Shown here: positions 8,102 to 18,252 of the stretch, one piece after another | How positions within the stretch are numbered: the first letter of the stretch is position 1 | Layout of the letters: the number at the start of each line of letters is the position of its first letter | NCBI RefSeq assembly: GCF_946478785.1 | Contig: NZ_CAMLDD010000017.1 | Coordinates: 49,467 to 113,466, forward strand | Length of the DNA stretch: 64,000 bases | Origin: an uncultured Flavobacterium sp. | GTDB taxonomy: Bacteria > Bacteroidota > Bacteroidia > Flavobacteriales > Flavobacteriaceae | Direction: 5' to 3' | Made by a program: the position numbers and the translations under genes | The notes under the pieces: model-generated | Database searches by the model: none | What the model was told of the DNA's origin: nothing | What the model saw: only the letters and a program-made list of their open reading frames with translations

Positions 8102-10543
8102 TTAGAATTTTACTTCTGTTTTTTTACCGCTGTAATTTACATTCTTTTTTGAGCCATTAGGCAAAATAATGGTAAAATTTCTGTTAGAAAGCATTCCGTT
8201 ATATTGCCCTTTTCTATTAGAAATGGTCAATTTATTCAATTTATCGTTCCATATAAATTCAATTTCAGTAAAAGCACCTTTTTCATAATTATAATTATCG
8301 AACTCATCTTCATAAAGCACGAAAGATCCATCTGCGCCCGGGTAAATTTTCATTTCAAGATTTTCCCATTTTTTTTCATCAGCGTATTGCACCTGAGGCC
8401 CAAATGGAATAATTGCTCCTGCTTTTATATAAAGGGGTATCATGTCAATGGTTGTTTTTCTTGAAATCTGCTGGCCTCCGTTTACTTTTTCATTTGTCCA
8501 GTAATCATACCACGCAGAACCCTCAGGCAGATATACTTCTCGTGACTTTTCTGCCGTAAAATCTATATTGTCTTTTTTTGCATTTTCCTTATTGATTTCC
8601 TTGTTCCATCCGCTTTCCTCATTCACTTTTACGATTTTTTCCGGAGTATAATGTGCCTCTACAACCGGTGCTACAAGAATTGATTTTCCAAACATATATT
8701 CATCCTTGATATCCCATACTTTTTTATCATTGACGAAATCCATAAACAAAGCTCGCATAAAACTTGACTGCCTGTTGGTAACATCCCATGATGTAGAATA
8801 AATGTAAGGTAGTAATGAATAGCGAAGATTGATGAATTTAGCTATAGCATCATAAATTGGCTCTCCTTTTTTGCCAAAATGGTAAATTTCTCTTGGAACA
8901 TCCGTACCATGAGAACGCATCATAGCGTTGAATGTACCAAATTGAATCCACCGAACATATAACTCCTGATATAGCGGGTTTTTTGAGCCTGATCCATAAT
9001 CCGGGGAGGTATTGTAAGCACCAGCAAAAAAACCACCTATGTCCGAATTCCAATGCGGAATTCCTGTCAATGTAAAATTTAAACCAGCCGGTATTTGATT
9101 ACGAAGTGTTTCCCAGCTTGATCCTGTATCGCCAGACCATGTATTGGCACCATAACGCTGCTGACCTGCAAAAGCGGATCGGGTAAGGATAAAGACACGT
9201 TTGTCTGATGTGGTTTGACGCTGATGGTCATATACACCGCCAACAGTCATCAACGGATATGCGTTTCTTACTTTTCTGAATGATCCCAAATAGGTTTTTG
9301 TATCATAGTCACCTGGTTTTATCTGAAGATGATCGGGTTCTGTTGAATCCATCCACCAGCCGTCAATTCCCGTAGCAAACAATCCTTTATTGGCATATTT
9401 CCAGTAAATGTCTCGTGCTTCAGGATTGTAGGCATCGTAAACTCTCACTCCTGATGGATAATCTGCATTAGGAGGCCAGGTTTCTGATCCGGATTCAGGC
9501 CAGGTTGTAATATTGAACAGCATTCCTTTTTTGTCCATTTCCTTGTAGGGTTTGGTTTGTGGACCAAAAGAAGACCATATAGAAATAATAATATGGGCAT
9601 TAAGTGCATGTACATCTTCTACCATTTTTTGTGGATTAGAAAATTCCGGATTCAAAAACTCCATGGCATTCCACAAATAATTATTGCCCCAGTATTGCCA
9701 GTCCTGAATGATTCCATCAAGGGGGACGCCGAGTTCGCGATATTTTCGTACTACATTGACCGTTTCATTCTGGCTTTTGTAGCGTTCCCTGCTTTGCCAG
9801 AACCCATAAGTCCATAATGGAAACATTGGAGCTTTTCCCGTCAGTTCTCTCATTTTGCCTATTACGCCATCGGCATTGCCGCCAAACATGAAATAGTAAT
9901 CTGCGCCATCGCCAACTATAGATTTAAATGAGGTCCCATTGGCATCATCCAGATATTCAGTCGGGGAATAATTATCCCAATAAAGTCCGTAGCCTTTTAC
10001 CGATTGAAAAAAAGTTACAGCATCTTCTGAATTCCCTTGTTCCATATGGTATTTTTGATTTCTTTGGTTTAAGTCTCCTCTCTGATGCTGCCCTAAACCA
10101 TAAATAGGTTCGTCTTTGTCCAGACTAAATGCCTGATAAACACTATAGGTATTTTGGCCTGAATCATCAAAAGGTTCAAATTTTATTCCGTCAGGTTTTT
10201 CTTTAAGCAAAATCTTTTGTGATGCGTCTGCAAATGTTACGTTACCTGAAACGGAATTGAGTGAAACATTTAATTGATCAGATTTTAAAATGATATTGTT
10301 GTCATTTTTACTGACACTAAAAGCAGTTTTCGCTGGTTTTAAAATTACGGACAGACTTTCTTTCGAAAAGGATTTGCCTTCTGGGTATTTGATAACCCTT
10401 ACTATTGACGGACTATAAAATTGTATTTCAACAGTATTGCCGTTAATAACAGTTTTAATTCCCTGATTTGTTTTTTGGAAATTTTGCCCATAACTGATTT
10501 TACAAATACAGAGAGCAAGTAATAATGAATAAATAATTTTCAT
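8102..10543 (-). CDS. GH31 family alpha-glycosidase (alpha-xylosidase/alpha-glucosidase type)
   Basis: An 813-residue exported enzyme with a signal peptide (MKIIYSLLLALCICKISYG). The N-terminal beta-sandwich contains the G-L-G-Q-H-Q-R-G segment (about 150). The TIM barrel carries the GH31 nucleophile in G-W-W-M-D-S-T-E-P (Asp about 399) and the acid/base in W-S-G-D-T-G-S-S-W (Asp about 472). A C-terminal DUF5110-like sheet follows. GH31 retaining enzymes remove alpha-linked glucose, xylose or galactose from non-reducing ends. The W-W-M-D-S-T-E variant resembles xyloglucan-type alpha-xylosidases, but without biochemistry I would not fix the sugar. No T9SS domain or lipobox is seen, so it is probably periplasmic. 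It lies 180 bp downstream of an HTCS on the same strand, and a strong terminator follows. Confidence 0.9.
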   Translation of the reverse strand: MKIIYSLLLALCICKISYGQNFQKTNQGIKTVINGNTVEIQFYSPSIVRVIKYPEGKSFSKESLSVILKPAKTAFSVSKNDNNIILKSDQLNVSLNSVSGNVTFADASQKILLKEKPDGIKFEPFDDSGQNTYSVYQAFSLDKDEPIYGLGQHQRGDLNQRNQKYHMEQGNSEDAVTFFQSVKGYGLYWDNYSPTEYLDDANGTSFKSIVGDGADYYFMFGGNADGVIGKMRELTGKAPMFPLWTYGFWQSRERYKSQNETVNVVRKYRELGVPLDGIIQDWQYWGNNYLWNAMEFLNPEFSNPQKMVEDVHALNAHIIISIWSSFGPQTKPYKEMDKKGMLFNITTWPESGSETWPPNADYPSGVRVYDAYNPEARDIYWKYANKGLFATGIDGWWMDSTEPDHLQIKPGDYDTKTYLGSFRKVRNAYPLMTVGGVYDHQRQTTSDKRVFILTRSAFAGQQRYGANTWSGDTGSSWETLRNQIPAGLNFTLTGIPHWNSDIGGFFAGAYNTSPDYGSGSKNPLYQELYVRWIQFGTFNAMMRSHGTDVPREIYHFGKKGEPIYDAIAKFINLRYSLLPYIYSTSWDVTNRQSSFMRALFMDFVNDKKVWDIKDEYMFGKSILVAPVVEAHYTPEKIVKVNEESGWNKEINKENAKKDNIDFTAEKSREVYLPEGSAWYDYWTNEKVNGGQQISRKTTIDMIPLYIKAGAIIPFGPQVQYADEKKWENLEMKIYPGADGSFVLYEDEFDNYNYEKGAFTEIEFIWNDKLNKLTISNRKGQYNGMLSNRNFTIILPNGSKKNVNYSGKKTEVKF

Positions 10544-10723
10544 TTCTATTAATTTATTAGATAGTGATTAGTAGAATAAAATTACTTTATGAGCTTTTAA
10601 ATGACTTTAAATGATGTTGAAACTAGTATAACTCTCGTTGATTTTTATTTTAAAATCTGAATTTGTTACTTTTTAAGAAAGATATAATAGGAGGGAAGAA
10701 CACCTATTTTTTGTTTACCTGTT

Positions 10724-13700
10724 TTAAGTACCCGATGCATTTTGATTCCTGCTTTGACCAGGTGTTTTGCCAAAGGCTTCATGAAAGCATTTGGTAAAAT
10801 AAGAAATACTGTTAAATCCTGTCTGTTCTGAAACATCTGCAATGGTCAGTTTCTTGTCTAATAATAGTTCGGCTGCTTTTTTAAGACGGATTGTACGAAT
10901 GAAATTGGTTGGAGAATGATCCGTAAGGGCAATAAGTTTTCTATACAGACCAGTTCGGTCCATATTCATGTCTTCACTAAATTTCTCCACAGTATAATCA
11001 GGATTTGATAAATTATTTTCTATGTACTGATACGCACGTGCAAGAAATGCTTTGTCAAGGTCATTTACGGTAAGCGAATCGATATTTAATTCCTTATCAT
11101 TTATAAATGCCTGTCTTCGGGCGGCGGTTATCTCCAAAAGCTTATTGATGCGTAGCAATAGCAGTTTAATATCAAAGGGTTTTACAAGATAGGCATCTGC
11201 TCCGGCATCATATCCTTCAAAACGCGCCTGATCAGAAGCTCTTCCGGTAAGCATGATAATTGGGATATGGCTCGTATCAATAGTATTCCTTAAGGATTGA
11301 CATAATTGCGAGCCGTCCATTTCAGGCATCATGAAATCTGTAATTATTAAATCGAAGCTGTTTTGTTTTGTTTTCTCTAGTCCTTCCAAACCGTTTTTTG
11401 CAGTCATGACATTATAAGAATCTTTGAGTTCATCAAATAAATAGTTTCTAAAAACGCTGTGATCTTCAACTATGAGAATATTTTTTTTGGATTTTTCTTC
11501 ACGTAATTCAAAAACAGTATCTGATTCCTTTTTTTCAACAGATAATACAACCTTGAAAGCAGTACCCTGATTCAAAATGCTTTTGACACTAACTGATCCT
11601 CCATGCATTTCGGCATAATATTTAACCATAAATAAACCTATTCCGCTTCCTTTGGCCAGTCCATTTTGATTGCTGGCCTGATAAAACCGATCAAAAATAG
11701 TATCAATTTCTGATGCTGGTATGCCCACACCTGAATCTTCGACTAAAATTGTAAGTGTCTTTGCTTCTTTATCAATTGTGGCAGAAATTTTGACTATCCC
11801 TCCAACATCAGTAAATTTGATAGCATTGGAAAGTAAATTAATGAGTATACGGGTTATTTTTTGTCTGTCTATATATAAATCTGTACTCTGTTCGTCAATG
11901 CTGCAGGATAATAAAATTCCTTTTTCAGATGCTAATGGCTCATAGGCATCAAAAATTTCGATAAGAAAGGAAAGATTGTCAAAAAAATGAGCTTGCAGGA
12001 CTTCATCTCCGTTATCAATTTTTTTAAAATCCAGGAGCTGGTTGACCGTATCCAACAAAAGGTCACTATTGGAACTTATACGGATAAGGTCATTTTTAAT
12101 TTTTTGGTCTTCTACTTTTGAAATTAGGGATTTTAACGGTGTGATGATAAGGGTGAGCGGTGTTCGCAATTCGTGGCTCATATTGGTGATAAAATCTGAT
12201 TTTGCTTTTTCAACAGCATAATCCTGTCTTTTTTTATGCATTGCAGCATTACGTTTAGCCATCGTTTTTAAAAACACACCTAAAGCCAACAGTGATATTA
12301 TAAAATAAAGAAACTGGGCTGCAGGTGTTTTCCAGACAGGAGGTGTTATGATAACCAAGAGCTTCTTTTTGCTGCCCTGCCAATTTACTCCATCTGAACT
12401 TGCCTGGACCTCAAAAACATATCTGCCTGGTGCAATATTGGTATATGAAGCTTCTCCAATCGCTGACTTAGGATTTTCTATGCGCCAATCTTCATCTATT
12501 TCATGCAGTTTATATTTATAGAAAGTCTGTTCAGGATTACTGTAGTGGAGTCCGGAGAAACTGATGCTGAAAAAATTCTGATTATATTTCAGTTCCAAAG
12601 TATCTGTTGTAGGCATGGATTTTTTCAGGACGATATTCCCGTTATAATCTTTTCCTGGTAATACATTTTTCCCAAATAACTTTAAATTCAATAGTATGGG
12701 ATTAAGAGCAGCTTGATGACCATTTTTATCTGAATCTGGCAGATTATTCATGCCATCTATACCGCCCATAAAAAGTCCTGACTTTGCAGAAATAAATGCA
12801 GCACGTTCTGTAAAAGGATATTCTAAAATTCCGGTATTCTTATCATGATTGATGATTCGAAAAGTAAGTTTATTTAATGAGCGCTTTTTTATAATATGAC
12901 TTACACCTCTTGAAGTAGTAATCCAGAATGAGTGATCTTTATCCTGAACAATTGCCTTAATACTGTTATTAACCAAGTCTTTATCAGTATTCAATAAATA
13001 TGATTTTTCGTTTTTAGTATCCCATACGGTAAGACCATTGTAAGTGCCTATCCATAAATCCTGATCAGAATCAGCAAATACACAGGTGTATTTATGGTTT
13101 TTTTGACTGAACATTGGGAGTTTATTTTGATTTTCTCTCCCGGGTATAGTAACCTTAGTTCCGGTTAGATTCATCAAAAAAGGGCCTTTGTATGAAATAC
13201 CGATCAATTGATTATTCCACTGTGTTATTTGCAGCACGTTTGGTAACGAAGTTATTAATGGAATCAGACCAAATGAATTCAGAGATTTATTCCATTTTGA
13301 GATTCCATCGGCTGTACAAATGAGCAAGTCACCATTGGTGGTCTCAAAGACATAATTAGTAGCTATTGCAGTGCAATTTTTTATAATGTTATTTTTGTCC
13401 AGTACATATAATCCCTTAGAAGTAGAGATCCATATGAGTCCGGCAGAGTCCTTAAAAAGAGAGTTGCAATATAGATTTGGAAGTATGGTTTTGAAAGTTT
13501 TAGAAAAATGAAGAGGAAGATCTGCTTCAAATAAGGCATTATTGGTGCCAATAAGTAATTTCCCTTCTTTGGTTTCTTCAAAGCAATTAACCTGTAATTC
13601 GTTTTTATCCTGAAGTTTAAAATATTTTTTTTGATAAAACTTAAACTTAGAACGATCCGTATGATGATAGTAAATACCTTTATTAAGGGTACCTGCCCAT

Positions 13701-14767
13701 AGTCCGCCCTGATGGTCAAATAAAATGGTACTTACCTCTGTTTTAATTTTTTGATCTCCATATAAATCCAATTCGGGATAGAAAGTTCCATGAGTGCTAT
13801 TCGCTTTAAAACTCCATAATCCTTCGCGTGAGCTCATGAGAAAGTCTCCTTTTTTATTTGCGGCAAAGCTGTTGAGCCAATAGGAATTACTTTGCAATAT
13901 TTTTATGGATTCCCGGGTTTGAGTATCAAACCGAATTAGCTGTCCTTTATGAATTCCAGCTCTGACAACATATATATAATTTTTTACTGAGGCAGCGTGC
14001 AGCCATTGGGTAAAGTTATTACCGGGATCTTTAACAATAAAACGTTTGTAAATTTCTTTGGCAGATGAACGATCAAAACAACGAATGAGGCCCGACTTAT
14101 AAAATAAATATAGCTGGTTTTTATGAAGAACGAGGTCATACAATACGTCGTCATCAGAACCAGAATCTGTATTGAAATTTTTTAAAAACGGAATTACTTT
14201 TTTTGAAGCCTGTTCATAACACAGTATTTTACCTGTGGCAGAAACTATCCAAATATCTTTTTTTTGATCAACAAATAAATCTGTTGGTTTTTCTTTAAAT
14301 CCGAGAGAGGTTAAAGCTTTTAGAGGATCAGTTTCACATTTTTCCTTAGAAATATTAATCAGGCTTAGTTTTCCGCCAGATTTGAACCAAATATGATTGT
14401 TTTCGATATAGCTGTGGTGAAATCCGGTGTAAGAGGCTAATGGAATAGCATTCTCATCATCTATTTCTATTGTTTTGAAACCATTGCTGTCATACAAATT
14501 AAGCATGCCTTCTGTAAAAACCCCAATTCTGCCATCGTTCAGTTCAATAAAATTCCGGATTTTTTCTTCGTTAAGTTGCTCTCTGCCTTCTATAGGATTA
14601 AATAAAAATTCCTGTGCAGATGCTTTGCCATAAAAAATGAATAAAAAAATGAATAAAAAGCGAAAAACAAGCAATCGGGTACAGGCCGTTTTTGCTTGCG
14701 CGAATTTGCGGTACAGATGGTTCAGTAGTATTTTAATTATATTCAATAGCATCATACTTTTTGTCAT
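10724..14767 (-). CDS. Hybrid two-component system regulator (HTCS), canonical
   Basis: A 1347-residue one-protein phosphorelay. After a hydrophobic N-terminus (about 33-50, V-F-R-F-L-F-I-F-L-F-I-F) the periplasmic part is built of two-component-regulator propeller repeats (W-I-V/W-I-S-T/L-W-I-G-T-Y-N-G-L) and a Y_Y_Y domain ending near 790. One TM helix follows (about 808-828). The kinase core has an intact H-box S-H-E-L-R-T-P-L-T (His about 862), N-box and G-boxes (D-S-G-V-G-I-P, G-S-G-I-G-L-F). The receiver (about 1094-1210) keeps I-V-E-D and the phospho-acceptor in I-T-D-F-M-M-P. AraC HTH motifs close the protein. HTCSs sense oligosaccharides in the periplasm and activate cognate PULs. 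It sits between GH31 and uxuA with no SusC/D next to it. The precise start is uncertain. Confidence 0.93.
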   Translation of the reverse strand: MTKSMMLLNIIKILLNHLYRKFAQAKTACTRLLVFRFLFIFLFIFYGKASAQEFLFNPIEGREQLNEEKIRNFIELNDGRIGVFTEGMLNLYDSNGFKTIEIDDENAIPLASYTGFHHSYIENNHIWFKSGGKLSLINISKEKCETDPLKALTSLGFKEKPTDLFVDQKKDIWIVSATGKILCYEQASKKVIPFLKNFNTDSGSDDDVLYDLVLHKNQLYLFYKSGLIRCFDRSSAKEIYKRFIVKDPGNNFTQWLHAASVKNYIYVVRAGIHKGQLIRFDTQTRESIKILQSNSYWLNSFAANKKGDFLMSSREGLWSFKANSTHGTFYPELDLYGDQKIKTEVSTILFDHQGGLWAGTLNKGIYYHHTDRSKFKFYQKKYFKLQDKNELQVNCFEETKEGKLLIGTNNALFEADLPLHFSKTFKTILPNLYCNSLFKDSAGLIWISTSKGLYVLDKNNIIKNCTAIATNYVFETTNGDLLICTADGISKWNKSLNSFGLIPLITSLPNVLQITQWNNQLIGISYKGPFLMNLTGTKVTIPGRENQNKLPMFSQKNHKYTCVFADSDQDLWIGTYNGLTVWDTKNEKSYLLNTDKDLVNNSIKAIVQDKDHSFWITTSRGVSHIIKKRSLNKLTFRIINHDKNTGILEYPFTERAAFISAKSGLFMGGIDGMNNLPDSDKNGHQAALNPILLNLKLFGKNVLPGKDYNGNIVLKKSMPTTDTLELKYNQNFFSISFSGLHYSNPEQTFYKYKLHEIDEDWRIENPKSAIGEASYTNIAPGRYVFEVQASSDGVNWQGSKKKLLVIITPPVWKTPAAQFLYFIISLLALGVFLKTMAKRNAAMHKKRQDYAVEKAKSDFITNMSHELRTPLTLIITPLKSLISKVEDQKIKNDLIRISSNSDLLLDTVNQLLDFKKIDNGDEVLQAHFFDNLSFLIEIFDAYEPLASEKGILLSCSIDEQSTDLYIDRQKITRILINLLSNAIKFTDVGGIVKISATIDKEAKTLTILVEDSGVGIPASEIDTIFDRFYQASNQNGLAKGSGIGLFMVKYYAEMHGGSVSVKSILNQGTAFKVVLSVEKKESDTVFELREEKSKKNILIVEDHSVFRNYLFDELKDSYNVMTAKNGLEGLEKTKQNSFDLIITDFMMPEMDGSQLCQSLRNTIDTSHIPIIMLTGRASDQARFEGYDAGADAYLVKPFDIKLLLLRINKLLEITAARRQAFINDKELNIDSLTVNDLDKAFLARAYQYIENNLSNPDYTVEKFSEDMNMDRTGLYRKLIALTDHSPTNFIRTIRLKKAAELLLDKKLTIADVSEQTGFNSISYFTKCFHEAFGKTPGQSRNQNASGT

Positions 14768-14974
14768 CCAGATAATTTCATTTCTTCTAAAATTTTCTTC
14801 CTATGAGATTTTGACTGGATTCAGCAGAATTGCCTGAAACTTTAAAAATCTAATCTTAGTGAAACCGACTAAATTAGGTAAAATGCTGAATAGTTGTTTA
14901 TTCCTTATCAAATTTCTATTGACAATCTCAGACGATGCTAAAAAGTTTGCGGTTATGACGCTCTTTTGTTATTG

Positions 14975-15026
14975 AATGATTCCCCACCTCGCACAATTTA
15001 TTTTGCAAAAAAGTGAAGGTGGAAAA
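14975..15026 (-). terminator. Hairpin after uxuA, possible terminator
   Basis: CCCCACCTCGCAC and GTGAAGGTGG form an imperfect stem just past the uxuA stop on the minus strand. The T-tract after it is weak, so termination is only probable. Confidence 0.4.
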
Positions 15027-15033
15027 CTATTAT

Positions 15034-16191
15034 TTATAAACTTCTTTTAATTCCTAATTCTAATCCTCGTAATTCAGCTAATCCTCTTAAACGGCCAATT
15101 CCGGAATATCCCGGATTTGTTTTTTTCTTCAGGTCATCCAGCATTTGATGTCCGTGATCCGGGCGCATCGGAATGATTCTGTTGGTTTTTCTTTCCATCT
15201 TTACGATAGATTTTACCACCTCGTACATGTCCACGTCCCCTTCTAAATGGTTTGCTTCGTAAAAATTGCCTTCTTCGTCACGCTGTGTACTTCTTAAATG
15301 TATGAAATTCATTTTTTCTCCATTACGATCAATCATTCCTGACAAATCGTTATCAGCAATTACCCCATAAGAACCTGTACACATACAGAATCCGTTTGAA
15401 GGAGAATCAATAGCATTTAGCAGCTGCACTAAATCAGCTTCTGTACTCACGACTCTGGGTAATCCTAAAATTGGATAGGGAGGATCATCTGGATGAATTG
15501 CCATTTTAACACCCACACTTTCCGCTACCGGAATAATTTCACGCAGGAAATAATATAAATTCTCTTTTAATTTATTCGCATCAATACCATCATATCCCTG
15601 AAGTACTTTCAGGAAATCTTCTACAGTATAGGATTCCTCTGCACCTGGTAAACCTGCTATTATATTTTGCTGTAATTTTATTTTGTCAGCATCAGTCAAT
15701 TTTTCGAAAGTTGCTTTCGCTTTTGTTTTTTGTGCTTCTGGATAGGTATCTTCTGCTCCCGGACGTTTTAGAATAAATAATTCAAAAGCTGCAAATTCAT
15801 TGATATCGAAACGTAAAGCTTTAGATCCATCGGGCATTTCATATGACAAATCAGTTCTTGACCAGTCTAAAACAGGCATGAAATTATAACAAACAATATG
15901 AACACCGCACGTCGCCAGGTTTTTGATGCTTTGTTTGTAGTTTTCTATGTACTTCAAATAATCGCCCGATTGTTTTTTGATGTCTTCATGTACCGGAATA
16001 CTTTCGACAACTGAAAAAGTCAATCCCGCAGCCTCAATCTCATTTTTTCGTTTCATGATTTCATCTACTTCCCACACCTGTCCATTTTTAATATGGTGTA
16101 ATGCAGTCACGATTCCGGTTGCTCCGGCTTGTCTTGCATCAGCTAATTGTACCGGGTCATTTGGTCCGTACCACCTCCATGTTTGTTCCAT
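15034..16191 (-). CDS. uxuA: D-mannonate dehydratase
   Basis: A 385-residue cytoplasmic metalloenzyme that dehydrates D-mannonate to 2-keto-3-deoxygluconate in the glucuronate catabolic route. Family landmarks: [13 protein letters not shown] at the N-terminus, [13 protein letters not shown] (about 24-36), M-A-I-H-P-D-D-P-P (about 230-240), F-I-H-L-R-S-T-Q-R (about 296) and M-R-P-D-H-G-H (about 342). The length is normal. It is 22 bp downstream of an SDR oxidoreductase, forming a two-gene operon that should convert fructuronate to KDG. A LacI-type gene diverges upstream. No kduI/uxaC isomerase or KDG kinase is in the window, so the route must be completed elsewhere. Confidence 0.96.
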   Translation of the reverse strand: MEQTWRWYGPNDPVQLADARQAGATGIVTALHHIKNGQVWEVDEIMKRKNEIEAAGLTFSVVESIPVHEDIKKQSGDYLKYIENYKQSIKNLATCGVHIVCYNFMPVLDWSRTDLSYEMPDGSKALRFDINEFAAFELFILKRPGAEDTYPEAQKTKAKATFEKLTDADKIKLQQNIIAGLPGAEESYTVEDFLKVLQGYDGIDANKLKENLYYFLREIIPVAESVGVKMAIHPDDPPYPILGLPRVVSTEADLVQLLNAIDSPSNGFCMCTGSYGVIADNDLSGMIDRNGEKMNFIHLRSTQRDEEGNFYEANHLEGDVDMYEVVKSIVKMERKTNRIIPMRPDHGHQMLDDLKKKTNPGYSGIGRLRGLAELRGLELGIKRSL

Positions 16192-16213
16192 AATTTATAT
16201 ACTTTAATTCTAA

Positions 16214-17017
16214 TTAGATACTTGTTGCACCAAAACCACCATCAACTTTGATAATTGTTCCTGTTACGAATTTAGACATATCACTGCAAAGAAATAATAA
16301 AACTCCATCTAAATCTTCAGGCACACCAAAACGTCCCATTGGAGTATGATCAATAATTTTGACTCCTCTTGGAGTTAATTCACCTTCCGGAGTAAGCAAT
16401 AAAGCCCTGTTTTGCTCACCTATAAAAAATCCAGGAGCAATAGCATTTACACGGATTCCTTCTCCGTATTTTGATGCCAGTTCTACAGACATCCATTTTG
16501 TAAAGTTATCGATTGCAGCTTTAGAGGCTGAATATCCAACAACCCTTGTTAAAGGACGCTCTGCTGATGCTGAAGAGATATTGATAATTACACCGCTTTT
16601 TTGTTTTGCAAAAACCTCAGAGAATACCTGTGTAGGCAAAATAGTTCCAATGATGTTAAGATCAAGGACTTTTTGCAGATCACCCGTATTCAAGTTATAA
16701 ATAGCCTGATCAGGTCCGATAGTGGCACCAGGCATATTGCCTCCTGCGGCATTAATCAAAATATCGAGGCAGCCATATTTTTTAATAATAAGGTCGCGCG
16801 TTTCCTCCAATTCTTCCTGATTTAAAACATTTCCCTTTACCGCAAATGCTTCTCCACCTTGGCTTGTTATTTTATCAACAGTTGTTTGCACTTTTTCAAG
16901 TGTTCGCCCAAGTACAAATGTGATTACACCTTGTCTGGCTAAAACTTCTGCCATATTACTGCCTAAAACTCCTGAACCACCAGTAACAAGAGCTACTTTT
17001 CCTTTTAAATTAAACAT
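16214..17017 (-). CDS. SDR family oxidoreductase, probable fructuronate reductase (D-mannonate oxidoreductase)
   Basis: A 267-residue short-chain dehydrogenase. The N-terminal Rossmann motif is T-G-G-S-G-V-L-G (about 13-20), and N-A-A-G-G-N (about 88-93) and the catalytic Y-S-A-S-K (Tyr about 162) are intact. Coupling to uxuA in one operon makes NAD(P)H-dependent interconversion of fructuronate and mannonate the likely reaction. This SDR-type enzyme replaces the unrelated UxuB family in many Bacteroidota. The assignment of substrate is contextual; the fold is certain. The promoter upstream carries a -7 box with a LacI-like operator over the expected start point. Confidence 0.88.
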   Translation of the reverse strand: MFNLKGKVALVTGGSGVLGSNMAEVLARQGVITFVLGRTLEKVQTTVDKITSQGGEAFAVKGNVLNQEELEETRDLIIKKYGCLDILINAAGGNMPGATIGPDQAIYNLNTGDLQKVLDLNIIGTILPTQVFSEVFAKQKSGVIINISSASAERPLTRVVGYSASKAAIDNFTKWMSVELASKYGEGIRVNAIAPGFFIGEQNRALLLTPEGELTPRGVKIIDHTPMGRFGVPEDLDGVLLFLCSDMSKFVTGTIIKVDGGFGATSI

Positions 17018-17072
17018 CGAAAACTCATTTAATATTTATAATTGCTATTGACTCTAAGTATTACTGAAATTG

Positions 17073-17086
17073 CGTGTGCGTACACG
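17073..17086. promoter_or_regulatory. LacI-type operator candidate (CGTGTGCGTACACG)
   Basis: The 14-bp pseudo-palindrome has a central CpG and six of seven base pairs symmetric, the classic shape of a LacI-family operator. It lies in the 170-bp gap between the SDR gene and the LacI-family gene, immediately downstream of the -7 box, where bound repressor would block transcription start of the SDR-uxuA operon. Confidence 0.6.
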
Positions 17087-17093
17087 TGTTTTG

Positions 17094-17101
17094 CAAATGT
17101 A
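17094..17101 (-). promoter_or_regulatory. -7 promoter box (TACATTTG) for the SDR-uxuA operon
   Basis: CAAATGTA read on the minus strand is TACATTTG, an exact TAnnTTTG match. The predicted start point near 17088 overlaps the palindromic operator at 17073-17086. Confidence 0.55.
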
Positions 17102-17191
17102 TAGGAAAAACTTCTATATTAGAATGTTTTTTGAAATAAAAAAATTAATTTTACTACTTTCATTGAATTATTTAACTTAAACTTCACGAAT

Positions 17192-18214
17192 ATCATAACA
17201 ATTAAAGAAATAGCTGAACTAGCTAATGTTTCTCCGGGAACAGTAGACAGAATTATTCATAAGCGTGGTCAGGTCTCGCAAGAGAATATTGATAAGGTAA
17301 ATGCCATAATTAAAAAACACGGATTTAAGCGAAACATTTTTGCAAGTAATCTGGCTTCAAACAGAAAATGTAAAATAGCTGTTTTTTTGCCAAAATCTGA
17401 GAAACTGGAATATTGGGGAACTCAGTTAAACGGAGTAAAAAAGGCCGCAGATGATTTTGGCAAGTTTGGGATCGAACTGCATTATTTTCTTTATGATTTT
17501 GACAGCATTTCATTTCAGGCAATGGTATCTAATGTACTTGGCTTTGAATGTGATGGATTGCTTTTTTCTCCTATTTTTCATGAAGAGTCAATCGTATTTT
17601 TAGAAGAATATAAAAAAAGGAATAAACCGGTAGTGATGATTGACTCTGATATTAAGGATAAAATAGATCATTATTATATTGGTCAGGATGCTTTTAAGAG
17701 CGGTTATTTGGCCGGAAGACTCATTAGTTTTGCAGTAAAAAATGAGCGTAATGTGCTTATAGTTAAAATAGCTAAAGAAATAGACAATACTTCTGTTTAT
17801 TTACAGCGTATCAAAGGATTCTATACTTTTTTTGAAGAACATCCTGAACTAACTACTTTTAGTTTTTCTGAAATTACCATCAAAGATCCTGATGTAAATC
17901 TGCTTACTTTGGAAATGTTTAAAAATATCAGCAGTATATTTGTACCTAATTCCAGGGCTTATATTGTAGCTCAATTTTTAGAGATGCAAAATATAAAAGG
18001 AATAAGGATAATTGGTTATGACCTCTTAAAAGAGAATATAACCTATTTAAATTCAGGAATAATTGATTTTTTAATCAATCAAAAACCAGAAGAGCAGGGG
18101 TATATGGGAATAAATTACCTGTATAAAAAAATTATTTTGCAGGAAAGTTTAGATAACACTCATTTTATGCCACTGGATATAATTATAAAAGAAAATTGTA
18201 TTTCTGGTTCTTAA
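17192..18214 (+). CDS. LacI family transcriptional regulator with no standard start codon
   Basis: The frame contains a full LacI helix-turn-helix: T-I-K-E-I-A-E-L-A-N-V-S-P-G-T-V-D-R-I-I-H (from about 17198). A periplasmic-binding-protein-like effector domain follows to the stop at 18214, about 340 residues in all, the usual family length. The first in-frame ATG/GTG/TTG after the upstream stop (17132-17134) is the TTG at 17387, which would delete the whole DNA-binding domain. I therefore propose initiation at ATC 17192 or ATA 17195. Alternatives are a sequencing error or a start-codon-loss pseudogene; the rest of the frame is intact, favouring a functional gene. It diverges from the SDR-uxuA operon and probably represses it in response to a uronate intermediate. 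Confidence 0.8.
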   Translation: MITIKEIAELANVSPGTVDRIIHKRGQVSQENIDKVNAIIKKHGFKRNIFASNLASNRKCKIAVFLPKSEKLEYWGTQLNGVKKAADDFGKFGIELHYFLYDFDSISFQAMVSNVLGFECDGLLFSPIFHEESIVFLEEYKKRNKPVVMIDSDIKDKIDHYYIGQDAFKSGYLAGRLISFAVKNERNVLIVKIAKEIDNTSVYLQRIKGFYTFFEEHPELTTFSFSEITIKDPDVNLLTLEMFKNISSIFVPNSRAYIVAQFLEMQNIKGIRIIGYDLLKENITYLNSGIIDFLINQKPEEQGYMGINYLYKKIILQESLDNTHFMPLDIIIKENCISGS

Positions 18215-18252
18215 AGCATAAATAAATAACTTATTTGAATTATCGACCTGAA

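Noticed and set aside
13381..13719. Minus-strand 112-codon frame
   Set aside because: Out-of-frame shadow inside the HTCS gene at 10724-14767.
15034..17017. uxuA and SDR as proof that the PUL targets a glucuronate-containing polymer
   Set aside because: The operon has its own LacI control and no glucuronidase or lyase gene is present, so the link remains unproven.
17387..18214. LacI regulator starting at TTG 17387
   Set aside because: This start would discard an intact helix-turn-helix encoded in frame immediately upstream.
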